DNA from: Oscillospiraceae bacterium
Lineage (GTDB): Bacteria > Bacillota > Clostridia > Oscillospirales > CAG-272
Reading direction: 5' to 3'
Assembly (NCBI GenBank): GCA_015064125.1
Contig: SVSV01000005.1
Location: 1-42,682, forward strand
DNA length: 42,682 nt
The position numbers and the translations under genes are program-made. The notes under the pieces are model-generated. The model made no database searches, was not told where the DNA came from, and saw nothing but the letters and a program-made list of their open reading frames with translations. Shown here piece after piece: positions 25,098 to 32,817 of this stretch. How positions within the stretch are numbered: position 1 is the stretch's first letter; every line of letters begins with the position of its first letter.

Positions 25098-26141
25098 ATG
25101 AGCACGAAAAAAAGCAGCAAGGAATCCTTCCTGAATGCACTTGATCTTCTCGAAAAGGAAAAGGGTATTCCCAAAGAGTACATGCTTGAAAAAATTGAGG
25201 CCGCACTCGTTTCCGCTTATCATAAGGAATACGGGGCAGGCGCTAACGTGAGAATTTTGTTTGACCTTGAAAAGGACGATGTGCGCGTGTTCCAGCAGAA
25301 AACCGTTGTGGAAACCGTCACCGACCCTGAGACCGAGATCTCGCTTGAGGACGCAAAGGCCCTCAATAAGCGCCATACCCTGGGCAAGCTGATCGAGATC
25401 AAGGTGAAGCCCGAAAACTTCCGCCGCCTTTCCGCTGCCGCTGCAAAATCGGTCATCATCCAGAGCATCCGCGAGGGTGAGCGCCGCGTCATGCAGGAGG
25501 CCTATGAGAGCCAGCGTGAGGAGATCATTACCGCAACGGTGAGCAAGATCGACCCCGTTAACGGCAACGTAGTGCTGGATACGGGTACAGGCCGCGCCGT
25601 GCTCCTGAAGGGCGAGCAGATCCCGGGCGAGAGCTTTGAGGTCGACGACCGCATCAAGGTGTTCGTAATGGAGGTCAATAAGGAATCGCGCGGTCCTCTT
25701 GTGACGCTTTCACGCTCTCATTCGGGCCTTGTGCGCCGCTTGTTTGAATTGGAGATCCCCGAGATCACCGACGGCGTTGTCATGATCAAGAGCGTGTCGC
25801 GTGAGGCCGGTGTGCGCAGCAAGGTCGCCGTGTATTCCCGTGACGAAAACGTTGATCCTATCGGCGCTTGTATCGGTAACCGCGGTATGCGTATCGGTGG
25901 GATTGTTGAGGAGCTGCGCGGTGAGAAGATCGATATCATCCCCTACAGCGAGCAGCCCGAGAAGTTTATTGCCGCCGCACTTGCCCCTGCGCGCGTGCTG
26001 TCGGTTGAGTTGACGGGTGAGCGTACCTGCCGTGTGCTGGTAGAGCCCGACCAGCTTTCCCTGGCGATCGGCCGTGAGGGCCTCAATGCCCGTCTTGCTG
26101 CAAGACTTACGGGCTTTAAGATCGACATCAAAGCAGAATAA
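25098..26141 (+). CDS. nusA: Transcription termination/antitermination factor NusA
   Basis: Binds RNA polymerase and controls pausing and termination. 347 residues: N-terminal polymerase-binding domain to about 130, S1 domain (ATVSKIDPVNGNVVLDTG onward), then two KH domains with GNRGMRIGGIVEELRGEKID and the C-terminal GREGLNARLAARLTG motif. Like other Bacillota forms it has no acidic repeats at the C terminus. Ribosome site GAAAGGA. Confidence 0.97.
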   Translation: MSTKKSSKESFLNALDLLEKEKGIPKEYMLEKIEAALVSAYHKEYGAGANVRILFDLEKDDVRVFQQKTVVETVTDPETEISLEDAKALNKRHTLGKLIEIKVKPENFRRLSAAAAKSVIIQSIREGERRVMQEAYESQREEIITATVSKIDPVNGNVVLDTGTGRAVLLKGEQIPGESFEVDDRIKVFVMEVNKESRGPLVTLSRSHSGLVRRLFELEIPEITDGVVMIKSVSREAGVRSKVAVYSRDENVDPIGACIGNRGMRIGGIVEELRGEKIDIIPYSEQPEKFIAAALAPARVLSVELTGERTCRVLVEPDQLSLAIGREGLNARLAARLTGFKIDIKAE

Positions 26142-26160
26142 CCCCTGAACGGTGTTAAAA

Positions 26161-26436
26161 ATGGATAAAAAAATCAAAAAAATGCCCGAGCGCCAATGCC
26201 TTGGCTGCAACGGACATTTTCCTAAAAATACACTCCTGCGTGTCGTGCGCGCGCCCGACGGCGCGGTGTCGCTTGATTTTACCGGCAAAAAATCGGGACG
26301 CGGTGCGTATATTTGTAAAAAAGGCACGTGCCTGACAAAAGCACAGCGCTCGGGGCGCCTTGCACGCAACCTCGCGTGCGAGATCCCGTCTGAGGTCTTT
26401 GCCGCCATGCAAGAGGAATTGGCTGCCAATGAATGA
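26161..26436 (+). CDS. rnpM: RNase P modulator RnpM (YlxR)
   Basis: Small RNA-binding protein of the YlxR family, reported to modulate RNase P. 91 residues from the ATG at 26161. The family motif RQCLGCNGHFPKNTLLRVVR is plain, followed by SGRGAYIC and a second cysteine (GTCL). The start is uncertain: a GTG nine bases earlier is in frame and neither has a strong ribosome site, which suggests translation coupled to nusA. Confidence 0.9.
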   Translation: MDKKIKKMPERQCLGCNGHFPKNTLLRVVRAPDGAVSLDFTGKKSGRGAYICKKGTCLTKAQRSGRLARNLACEIPSEVFAAMQEELAANE

Positions 26437-26770
26437 AAATGAAAAAAAGGCGCTGGGACTGCTCGGCTTTGCCGTGCGTGCCCGTGCCGCCGCCATCGGC
26501 GTACCGCTGGTATGCGAGGCATTGAAAAAGGCCCGTAACGGTGCCAAAGATAAGTATATTATCGTGCTGGAGGCTGCCGATACCTCGCCGAATGCACACA
26601 AGCGCATCGGAGATCGCACTGCTTATTACGGCGTGCCGCTGCAGCGCTTGTCCCTCGGTGCCGAGGCCCTCGGTGCCGCTGTCGGCAAAGCAGCTCCTGT
26701 CGGTGCTGTGGCGGTGCTTGATGAAAATCTGGCTACCGCGATCGCCGCACTGTATCACATCTCGTTTTAA
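26429..26770 (+). CDS. Ribosomal L7Ae-like protein YlxQ
   Basis: 113-residue L7Ae/L30e-fold protein of the YlxQ group that sits between rnpM and infB in Bacillota and is thought to bind K-turn RNA. Seen: the LLGFAVRARAAAIGV start and the ALKKA..AKDKYIIVLEAADTS segment typical of the fold. The ATG at 26429 lies inside the rnpM 3' end (8-base overlap), pointing to coupled translation. Confidence 0.88.
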   Translation: MNENEKKALGLLGFAVRARAAAIGVPLVCEALKKARNGAKDKYIIVLEAADTSPNAHKRIGDRTAYYGVPLQRLSLGAEALGAAVGKAAPVGAVAVLDENLATAIAALYHISF

Positions 26771-26789
26771 TCATTTGTACCTTTTTTAT

Positions 26790-26860
26790 ACACGGGCGCC
26801 CGTGTGGGCGCATGAACGAACACTAACACTTTGGAAGAGTGTTCCGCACGGACTGCGGAA
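26790..26860 (+). promoter_or_regulatory. Structured leader of infB
   Basis: Three inverted repeats fill the gap before infB: a 16-base palindrome ACACGGGC-GCCCGTGT (26790-26805); AACACT/AGTGTT (26825-26830 with 26838-26843); and TTCCGCA/TGCGGAA (26842-26848 with 26854-26860). The last two share two bases, so they compete. The ribosome site AGGAGG lies just downstream. No T-run follows, so translational control is more likely than termination. Confidence 0.5.
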
Positions 26861-26874
26861 GACAAGGAGGATTT

Positions 26875-29715
26875 ATGGCATTTAAGGTTGCACAGTTAGC
26901 AAAGGATTTTGGTATTAAAAGTAAACAAATTACCGAATTGATGACCGCGAAGGGTCTTGAATGTAAAACGACGTCAAAATCGCTTGATGCGAAGGAGTTT
27001 GACATTGTTTTTGACGCGCTTACGCGCGAAAAGCAGGTAGTGGATATCGATGGCTATCTGTTTGGCGATACCTATATTCCCACCGTGGCGGCAGCACCTG
27101 CCGCAAAGAAGCAGGCAGAGGGTACGGAGCAGCCTAAGGCGGCTCCCGCAGCACCCGAAAAGGCCGAGGCACCTAAGCCCCGGGCTGAGGCGGAGCCTGC
27201 CGCAAAAGCAAAAGCAGCGCCCGAGGTGAAGTCCGCACCGAAGACGGAGACTGCTACCGCCCCCGCTTCCAAAGAGGTTACACCCACAAAGAAGGCCGTT
27301 AAGGCCACCGATACTGCCGTTGGGGCAGAGCAAAGGCCGACCGAGGCGAAGCCTGCTGCAACGCGCACCTACAATATTCCGCAAAATCTGCGTGCTACCA
27401 TTGCGGCAACCCGTCAGGCAGCGCCTGCCGCACAGTCCCGCCGTGATATGACCCCGTCACAGGGCAGACCCGCCGCGCAAACGGCGCGCCCCGGTACGGA
27501 TAGACCCGCCAACGACCGTTTTGCCCGTCCTGATTTTGCATCCCGTGGCGGTAGCTCTGCGGCCGCCACCAAGCCGCAGTTTGCGCAAGGCCCGTTTGGC
27601 CGCGACGATAAGCGCGGACAAAGGCCCCAACAAAATCGCGGTGGCGCCATGAATGGCGGCTTCCGTGATAAGGACGAGGGGGGCGGACGCATCGTGCGCG
27701 AGCAGTTCCGTCCGACTGTTATTACCCGTGGACAAACGCCCAAGGGCACGGAAACGACCAAGCAAGCGCGCACCACGCGTGTGGTGGATATGCGCGGCTC
27801 GAGCGTTGACCTTTCCAAATACGATGAGCGTCTTGATACCTTTGTACCCGATGCCGTGCGCGATGCGCGTGGTGGCAACCAGCGTGTGAAGAAGCAGCAG
27901 GTTGGTACGCATGCCCTTACCGCAGGCAAGAAGGGGGCCCGTAAGTCCTCGGCTCCCGCTACGAAGCAGGCGCTTCACGTCACGATCCCCGAGGAGATCA
28001 CCGTCAGCGAATTTGCATCGCGCATGAAGATCGCCCCTGCCGAGGTCGTGAAAAAGCTTATGATGATGGGCATGATGGTGACGCTCAATCAAACCATTGA
28101 TTTTGATACCGCGTTCCTGATCGCCTCCGAGCTTGGTGTTGCGGCGACCAAGGAGGTCGTTGTCAGCATTGAGGAAAAGCTGTTTGACGATACTGAGGAT
28201 GCCGCTGACGATCTGCTTGACCGTGCACCCGTCGTGTGTGTCATGGGTCACGTTGACCACGGTAAGACCTCGTTGCTTGACGCCATTCGTCACACCAACG
28301 TGACCGCAGGTGAGGCAGGCGGTATCACACAGCATATCGGCGCATATCGTGTGAAGGTCGACGGACGTGATCTGACCTTCCTTGATACCCCCGGTCACGA
28401 GGCGTTTACGGCCATGCGTGCGCGTGGCGCCAAGGCAACTGATATTGCTATTCTGGTGGTGGCTGCCGATGACGGTATCATGCCCCAGACCGTAGAGGCT
28501 ATCAACCACGCAAAGGCCGCTGAGATCGATATTATCGTAGCCATTAATAAGATGGATAAGCCGGGTGCAAATCCCGATGCCATCAAGCAGGAGCTTACCA
28601 AATATGACCTTGTGCCCGAGGAGTGGGGCGGTGACGTTATTTGCGTGCCGATCTCGGCTCTGAAGCACGAGGGCATCGATACGCTGCTTGAAAACGTACT
28701 GCTGGTGGCGGACATGAAGGAGCTCAAGGCTAATCCCGATCGCCGTGCCAAGGGTATTATCATTGAATCCAAGCTCGACCGCGGACGCGGCCCCGTTGCC
28801 ACGGTCCTGGTGCAAAACGGTACGCTGCATAACGGTGATATCGTGATCGCAGGCACCGCTGTTGGTCGTGTGCGTACGATGAGTGACCATACAGGCCGTA
28901 TGGTGAAGGAGGCAGGCCCCTCGGTGCCTGTTGAGATCGTCGGCCTTGCCGAGGTGCCCGAGGCAGGTGACGAGTTTGCCGCCGTTGAAGACGAGCGTAT
29001 GGCAAGAACCCTTGCCGATCAGCGCCGCGACAAGGCCAAGGAGGAGGGCTTTAAGGCCAACGCCCGCGCCAACCTCAACGACCTGTTTGCACAGATCTCC
29101 GAGGGTGTGAAGGAGCTTAACATTATTGTAAAGGCTGACGTGGCGGGCTCTGCTGAGGCTGTAAAGCAGTCGCTTGAAAAGCTCACCAATGAGGAAGTCA
29201 AGGTGCGCGTGATCCATGCTGCCGTTGGTGGCATCATTGAGGGCGACGTGATGCTTGCCGCCGCCTCTAACGCCATTATCGTTGGCTTTAACGTACGTCC
29301 CGATAAGGCTGCTACCGATTCTGCCGAGCGTCAGGGTGTCGATATCCGCACGTACCGTATTATTTACGAGTGCATCGAGGAGATCGAGGCGGCTATGAAG
29401 GGTATGCTGGCACCCAAGTTCCGCGAGAACGTGCTTGGCCATGCCGAGGTGCGTCAGACCATTCATGTGCCGGGCGTCGGCTTTATTGCAGGCTCTTACG
29501 TGCAGGACGGTAAGATCACCCGTCAGTCGCAGATCCGCGTTGTGCGCGATGGCATCGTGATCTTTGAGGATAAGATCGCATCGCTGCGTCGCTTCAAGGA
29601 CGACGTTAAGGAGGTTTCCGACGGTTATGAATGCGGCATCGCGCTTGACCGCTTTAACGATATTAAGGTCGGCGACGTGCTGGAAGCCTTTGTAATGGAG
29701 GAGATCGCGCAGTGA
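26875..29715 (+). CDS. infB: Translation initiation factor IF-2
   Basis: GTPase that brings initiator tRNA to the 30S subunit. 946 residues. An IF2_N domain is at about 3-54, a second one at about 370-420 ([18 protein letters not shown]), and between them lies a long Ala/Pro/Lys-rich then Arg/Gly-rich linker. The G domain has GHVDHGKT (458-465), DTPGHEAF and NKMDKPGAN, followed by domains II, III and the C-terminal tRNA-binding domain. ATG at 26875 follows AAGGAGG; an in-frame earlier start lies inside a leader hairpin and lacks a ribosome site. Confidence 0.97.
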   Translation: MAFKVAQLAKDFGIKSKQITELMTAKGLECKTTSKSLDAKEFDIVFDALTREKQVVDIDGYLFGDTYIPTVAAAPAAKKQAEGTEQPKAAPAAPEKAEAPKPRAEAEPAAKAKAAPEVKSAPKTETATAPASKEVTPTKKAVKATDTAVGAEQRPTEAKPAATRTYNIPQNLRATIAATRQAAPAAQSRRDMTPSQGRPAAQTARPGTDRPANDRFARPDFASRGGSSAAATKPQFAQGPFGRDDKRGQRPQQNRGGAMNGGFRDKDEGGGRIVREQFRPTVITRGQTPKGTETTKQARTTRVVDMRGSSVDLSKYDERLDTFVPDAVRDARGGNQRVKKQQVGTHALTAGKKGARKSSAPATKQALHVTIPEEITVSEFASRMKIAPAEVVKKLMMMGMMVTLNQTIDFDTAFLIASELGVAATKEVVVSIEEKLFDDTEDAADDLLDRAPVVCVMGHVDHGKTSLLDAIRHTNVTAGEAGGITQHIGAYRVKVDGRDLTFLDTPGHEAFTAMRARGAKATDIAILVVAADDGIMPQTVEAINHAKAAEIDIIVAINKMDKPGANPDAIKQELTKYDLVPEEWGGDVICVPISALKHEGIDTLLENVLLVADMKELKANPDRRAKGIIIESKLDRGRGPVATVLVQNGTLHNGDIVIAGTAVGRVRTMSDHTGRMVKEAGPSVPVEIVGLAEVPEAGDEFAAVEDERMARTLADQRRDKAKEEGFKANARANLNDLFAQISEGVKELNIIVKADVAGSAEAVKQSLEKLTNEEVKVRVIHAAVGGIIEGDVMLAAASNAIIVGFNVRPDKAATDSAERQGVDIRTYRIIYECIEEIEAAMKGMLAPKFRENVLGHAEVRQTIHVPGVGFIAGSYVQDGKITRQSQIRVVRDGIVIFEDKIASLRRFKDDVKEVSDGYECGIALDRFNDIKVGDVLEAFVMEEIAQ

Positions 29716-29754
29716 GGATAGCTCACGCGGTTTCTTGCCAAAGGAGGTTTTCTT

Positions 29755-30180
29755 ATGACTTGGGAAAAATCTTGCGGCGCACTGGTGGTGCGCCGCGAAG
29801 GAGAAAATTATTATATTTTGATGATACGCCATAAGGCAGGCGGCCATCGCTCCTTTCCAAAGGGGCATATGGAGGCAGGCGAAAGTGAATATGCAACGGC
29901 TCTGCGCGAGGTGATGGAGGAGACCTCCTCCCGTATCGCGATCATTTCGGATTTCCGCGAGACCGTCAGCTACAGCCCTTCACCCGGTGTGATGAAGGAG
30001 GTCGTCTATTTTCTTGCCTTTACCACCGATGAAAGCATCAAGGCCCGTGAGGGTGAGATCGCTGAGGTCGAGTGGGTGCCGATCGAGAAGGCCGAGGCAT
30101 GCCTTACGCACGAAAACGATAAAACCGTTTTCTGTGCCGCTATGGAGAAATTGCAGCATCTTTCTTTTCAGATCAAATGA
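29755..30180 (+). CDS. Nudix hydrolase
   Basis: 141-residue Nudix protein, most like the diadenosine-polyphosphate hydrolase/MutT group. The Nudix box is at 37-58: G37 HMEAG E, then REVMEE (51-56) supplying the metal-binding glutamates; the usual Gly after EE is Ser. It starts MTWEKSCGALVVRR, as in Ap4A-hydrolase-like proteins. Substrate not determinable. Follows infB by 39 bases with a strong ribosome site (AAAGGAGG), occupying the place where rbfA commonly lies. Confidence 0.88.
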   Translation: MTWEKSCGALVVRREGENYYILMIRHKAGGHRSFPKGHMEAGESEYATALREVMEETSSRIAIISDFRETVSYSPSPGVMKEVVYFLAFTTDESIKAREGEIAEVEWVPIEKAEACLTHENDKTVFCAAMEKLQHLSFQIK

Positions 30181-30188
30181 AAAATAAG

Positions 30189-30277
30189 AGAGCAGGGAGC
30201 CCCCCTTTTGAAAAATGGGGTCTCCCTGCTCTTTGTTTGCCCACGGGCAAACAAATTCACCACCCTCTACCAAAAAC
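30189..30277 (+). repeat. Two-hairpin repeat, copy A (also the Nudix-gene terminator)
   Basis: A long stem AGAGCAGGGAG with its complement (30189-30232) is followed directly by a second hairpin, TTTGTTTGCCC-AC-GGGCAAACAAA (30232-30255), and a tail AAATTCACC..CTCTACC. The same three parts in the same order occur on the minus strand at 31649-31558. It begins 9 bases after the Nudix stop codon and, with its TTTGTTT, works as an intrinsic terminator. Confidence 0.75.
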
Positions 30278-30344
30278 CTTTATAAAAAAGGATATGATAT
30301 TTGGGGGTGAGTACCGTTTGCCTGTTTTCAGTGCTCCAAAGGTG

Positions 30345-30689
30345 TTATTTTTTTGTGCGTAACACAGCCTTGGTGGTTTCAATCACCGTGCATATGGCGT
30401 TTAGCTCCTCCGGGGTGCAGTCAGAAAGCAGAGCATTTATGCGTGCGTTTGAAATATGCTCGCACTTTTTTAGATTCTGATAGACCAATTCATCAAGTGA
30501 AACGCCAAGTGCGTTGGCGATTTTGATCAATGTAGGCAGGCTGACCTTGGTTGCGGCGCGTTCAATGTGAGAAATATTAGAGGGTTCGGTTTGAGATATT
30601 TCGGCTAATTTTGCTTGTGTCCAGCCCAGAGCAGTTCTGAATTCCTTTATTCTTTTACCGATTTCCGCATAATCTATTTCGCAATTCAT
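30345..30689 (-). CDS. XRE-family transcriptional regulator
   Basis: 114-residue regulator. A Cro/C1-type helix-turn-helix spans about 10-66 (IGKRIKEFRTALGWTQAKLA ... SLPTLIKIANALGVSLDEL); the C-terminal 45 residues are helical and probably dimerise. Start ATG follows GAGGT. It is divergent from a SLOG-family gene, and two matching palindromes lie between them, one of them exactly in the spacer of this gene's own promoter, so autorepression and control of the neighbour are likely. Confidence 0.88.
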   Translation of the reverse strand: MNCEIDYAEIGKRIKEFRTALGWTQAKLAEISQTEPSNISHIERAATKVSLPTLIKIANALGVSLDELVYQNLKKCEHISNARINALLSDCTPEELNAICTVIETTKAVLRTKK

Positions 30690-30721
30690 TTATTTAACCT
30701 CGCAAAAATATTATTAATGTT

Positions 30722-30749
30722 ATTGTATATCCTATTAGGATATGTTAAA
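30722..30749 (-). promoter_or_regulatory. Promoter of the XRE regulator gene
   Basis: Minus strand TTTAAC (30744-30749), 16-base spacer, TACAAT (30722-30727). The spacer is made up of operator 1. Confidence 0.65.
30727..30743. promoter_or_regulatory. Operator 1 of the XRE-SLOG intergenic region
   Basis: ATATCCTA-T-TAGGATAT, a perfect 17-base palindrome between the -35 and -10 of the regulator promoter. Centre at 30735. Confidence 0.75.
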
Positions 30750-30759
30750 ATAACGCGTG

Positions 30760-30774
30760 TATCCTAATAGGATA
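30760..30774. promoter_or_regulatory. Operator 2 of the XRE-SLOG intergenic region
   Basis: TATCCTA-A-TAGGATA, the same half-sites as operator 1, centred 32 bases away (about three helical turns). It abuts TGTAAT (30775-30780), a candidate -10 for the SLOG gene, mirroring the arrangement at operator 1. Confidence 0.75.
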
Positions 30775-30802
30775 TGTAATAATATTTTTGGAGGAAATTA
30801 TT

Positions 30803-31506
30803 TTGACAGTAACTTTTTTTGGCCATCGCGACGTTGACAAAGGTATTGTTACGTCCTTATATCATGTGCTAAATGATTTGATATGCAATAAGGGGGCAGA
30901 CCTCTTTTATGTGGGAAATCACGGCAATTTTGACGCTTTGGTGCTGAGTGTGTTAAAAGATTTAAAAAAGCACTATGCGCATATACGATATATAGTAGTG
31001 CTTGCGTATGTGCCGCAAGCAACGCAAGATTTTAAAGGGGCGGATACATTATTGCCTTGCACACTTATAAATGCTTTGCCGCGCTTTGCGATAGCCGAAG
31101 AGAGCCGAACCCACAAGGCTTGGGCAGGCAAAAACGGGCTCTGACTGCAGGAAAATACTTTGCAATATCCGTATATTTCTGCAGTGTTTTCCTTTGTCAT
31201 AACACCTTTTTGCTCTGCCGAAGCTGGGAAGCACCTCTCGGCTGAAAGATTTTTAGCAGATTTTGTTGTGACGCGGTGCAGTCATGTAATACCTTACAAG
31301 CCGCGAGGCGGCAAAAGCTGCAAAAATATTACGCCGAGAGGCTTATGTGTTCGGCCCTCTTCGGCTATAGAAAAAAGGAATACTTGGATGCTTTCGCAAA
31401 GCGACGTGGTTATAACTTATGTTGTGCATAAGTGCGGCGGTGGGCAAAATTTAAGAGAAAAGCGTCATTATTGGGAAAGCATGTAATAGAGTTGGGAAAT
31501 GTTTAA
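30803..31506 (+). pseudogene. SLOG-family (YpsA/DUF1273-like) gene, disrupted by insertion and frameshift
   Basis: Start TTG at 30803 with GGAGG eight bases upstream. The first 97 codons give TVTFFGHRDVDKG..., FYVGNHGNFDALV and IVVLAYVP, typical of SLOG Rossmann-fold proteins that bind nucleotide-like ligands. At codon 97 the frame enters a 274-bp insertion and stops at 31144. After the insertion the gene resumes in phase (EKRNTWMLSQSDVVITYVVH), then a missing base near 31442 shifts it: the proper end AKFKRKASLLGKHVIELGNV is in the next frame, stopping at 31504-31506. Removing both lesions gives about 142 residues, a normal family length. No function remains likely unless the N-terminal fragment is active. 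Confidence 0.8.
31091..31369. mobile_element. 274-bp MITE-like insertion with terminal inverted repeats
   Basis: The element spans 31093-31366. Its ends are 17-bp inverted repeats differing at one base: AGCCGAAGAGAGCCGAA (31093-31109) and, from the right end inward, AGCCGAAGAGGGCCGAA. AT (or ATA) is duplicated on both sides (31091-31093 and 31367-31369), and deleting the element plus one duplication restores the SLOG frame exactly. Inside are further inverted repeats: AGAGCC/GGCTCT (31101-31142), ACTGCAG/CTGCAGT (31144-31185) and CCTCTCGGC/GCCGAGAGG (31234-31341). No transposase is encoded, so it would be mobilised in trans. Confidence 0.75.
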
Positions 31507-31557
31507 GCAAGTCTTGATTTCGTGCGGTAGAGGTATTATTTCCTTTATGCTTTCGAT

Positions 31558-31649
31558 GTTTTCGGTAGAGTAGGTGAATTTGTTTTTCGCAGGTGCGAAA
31601 AACAAAGAGGGAGAGGAGTCCTTTTGCAAAAGGATTCCTCTCCCTCTTT
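31558..31649 (-). repeat. Two-hairpin repeat, copy B (inverted relative to copy A)
   Basis: Read on the minus strand: a long stem AAAGAGGGAGAGGA with complement (31604-31649), then hairpin TTTGTTTTTCGCA-CC-TGCGAAAAACAAA (31579-31606), then AAATTCACCTACTCTACCGAAAAC. Against copy A the loop CTTTTG, the CTCTTTGTTT junction, AAACAAATTCACC and CTCTACC are shared while stem bases differ in a compensated way. It begins 17 bases after the asd stop codon. The stretch 31507-31665 contains nothing else except an extra CGGTAGAG at 31525-31532. Confidence 0.72.
31604..31649. terminator. Bidirectional terminator between SLOG pseudogene and asd
   Basis: A 22-bp stem with a single G-T pair and a two-base loop, T-rich on both sides (TTTATTTTG on plus, TTTGTTTTTC on minus). 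It is the large hairpin of repeat copy B. Confidence 0.85.
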
Positions 31650-31665
31650 ATTTTGTTCTTGCTGA

Positions 31666-32742
31666 TCAGTCAAAATAACCTTCTTTATGCAGAAGCTCGG
31701 CAATCAGTACGGCACCGCCTGCGGCGCCGCGCAGGGTGTTGTGAGAAAGGCCTACAAACTTGTAGTCGTAAACGCTGTCCTCGCGCAGACGTCCAACGGT
31801 GACGCCCATGCCGCCGTAAATGTCGCGGTCAAGCGCTGCCTGGGGACGGTTATCCTCCTCAAAGTAGGTGATAAACTGCTCGGGTGCGTGGGGGAGGCCC
31901 AGCTCCTGGGGCTTGCCCTTGAAGCCTTTCCAAGCGGCAAGGATCTGCTCCTTGGTGGGCTTTTTGCGGAATTTTACAAATACGGCGGCAGTGTGGCCGT
32001 CGGTCACGGGCACGCGAATGCACTGGGTGGTGATGGTGATGCCTTCCTTCTTCACGATCTCGCCGTTCTTGACCTCGCCCCAGACGCGCAGAGGCTCCTG
32101 CTCGCTCTTTTCCTCCTCGCCACCGATAAAGGGAATGACGTTGTCGATCATTTCGGGCCACTCGTTAAAGGTCTTGCCTGCACCCGAAATAGCCTGATAG
32201 GTGGTTGCTACTACCTCGTAGGGCTCAAATTCGAGAAGGGCGGTAAGTGCGGGCACGTAGGACTGGATCGAGCAGTTGGGCTTCACGGCAACAAAGCCGC
32301 GCTTGGTGCCAAGGCGCTTTCTCTGTGCCTCGATCACGGCAAGGTGAGCGTCGTTGATTTCGGGAATGACCATCGGCACGTCAGGCGTCCAGCGGTGTGC
32401 GGAGTTGTTGGATACCACGGGGATCTCGGCCTGTGCATAGGCGTTCTCAAGGGCGCGGATATCCTCTTTTTTCATATCTACGGCGCAGAAGACCATGTCA
32501 CAAAGTGCTTTCATTTCCTCAATGTTAGCGGCATCGTGCACGATCATATCAGCGGCATAAGCGGGCATCGGGGTCTTCAATTTCCAACGGCTGCCAACGG
32601 CCTCGCGATAAGGCTTGCCTGCCGAGCGTGCGGAGGCGGCGAGCGCGGTTACTTCAAAATAGGGGTGATCATCAAGCAGGGTAAGGAAGCGCTGTCCCAC
32701 CATACCCGTGGCGCCAATGACGCCAACCTTACGTTTTTCCAT
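31666..32742 (-). CDS. asd: Aspartate-semialdehyde dehydrogenase
   Basis: Reduces aspartyl phosphate to aspartate semialdehyde with NADPH, for lysine/diaminopimelate, threonine and methionine. 358 residues, resembling the archaeal/fungal type: GATGMVG (10-16) for NADP, catalytic Cys157 in KPNCS, the QAISGAGK segment, His250 in VTDGH, and HNTLRGAAGG near the C terminus. Monocistronic: it has its own promoter and ends at a strong terminator. Confidence 0.95.
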   Translation of the reverse strand: MEKRKVGVIGATGMVGQRFLTLLDDHPYFEVTALAASARSAGKPYREAVGSRWKLKTPMPAYAADMIVHDAANIEEMKALCDMVFCAVDMKKEDIRALENAYAQAEIPVVSNNSAHRWTPDVPMVIPEINDAHLAVIEAQRKRLGTKRGFVAVKPNCSIQSYVPALTALLEFEPYEVVATTYQAISGAGKTFNEWPEMIDNVIPFIGGEEEKSEQEPLRVWGEVKNGEIVKKEGITITTQCIRVPVTDGHTAAVFVKFRKKPTKEQILAAWKGFKGKPQELGLPHAPEQFITYFEEDNRPQAALDRDIYGGMGVTVGRLREDSVYDYKFVGLSHNTLRGAAGGAVLIAELLHKEGYFD

Positions 32743-32779
32743 GGACGTTCTCCTTTGAGAAATTTAGAATAATAAAAAA

Positions 32780-32808
32780 ATTGTAGCACAAAAATGTGTA
32801 AAAATCAA
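32780..32808 (-). promoter_or_regulatory. Sigma-A promoter of asd
   Basis: Minus strand TTGATT (32803-32808), 17-base spacer, TACAAT (32780-32785), lying immediately after the rsmI stop codon. Ribosome site AAAGGAG follows. Confidence 0.75.
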
Positions 32809-32817
32809 GGGCTTTTG

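Noticed and set aside
27457-29868. About 800-codon open frame antisense to infB
   Set aside because: A shadow of the IF-2 coding sequence; no plausible start or domain, while IF-2 motifs are intact on the plus strand.
31160-31486. Possible separate small gene after the first SLOG stop
   Set aside because: Its first two thirds are the inserted element and its last third is the displaced SLOG C-terminal part; it is a by-product of the insertion, not a gene.
30181-31665. Toxin-antitoxin or intact defence system
   Set aside because: Only an XRE regulator and a broken SLOG gene are present; no toxin, nuclease or effector can be read in any frame.
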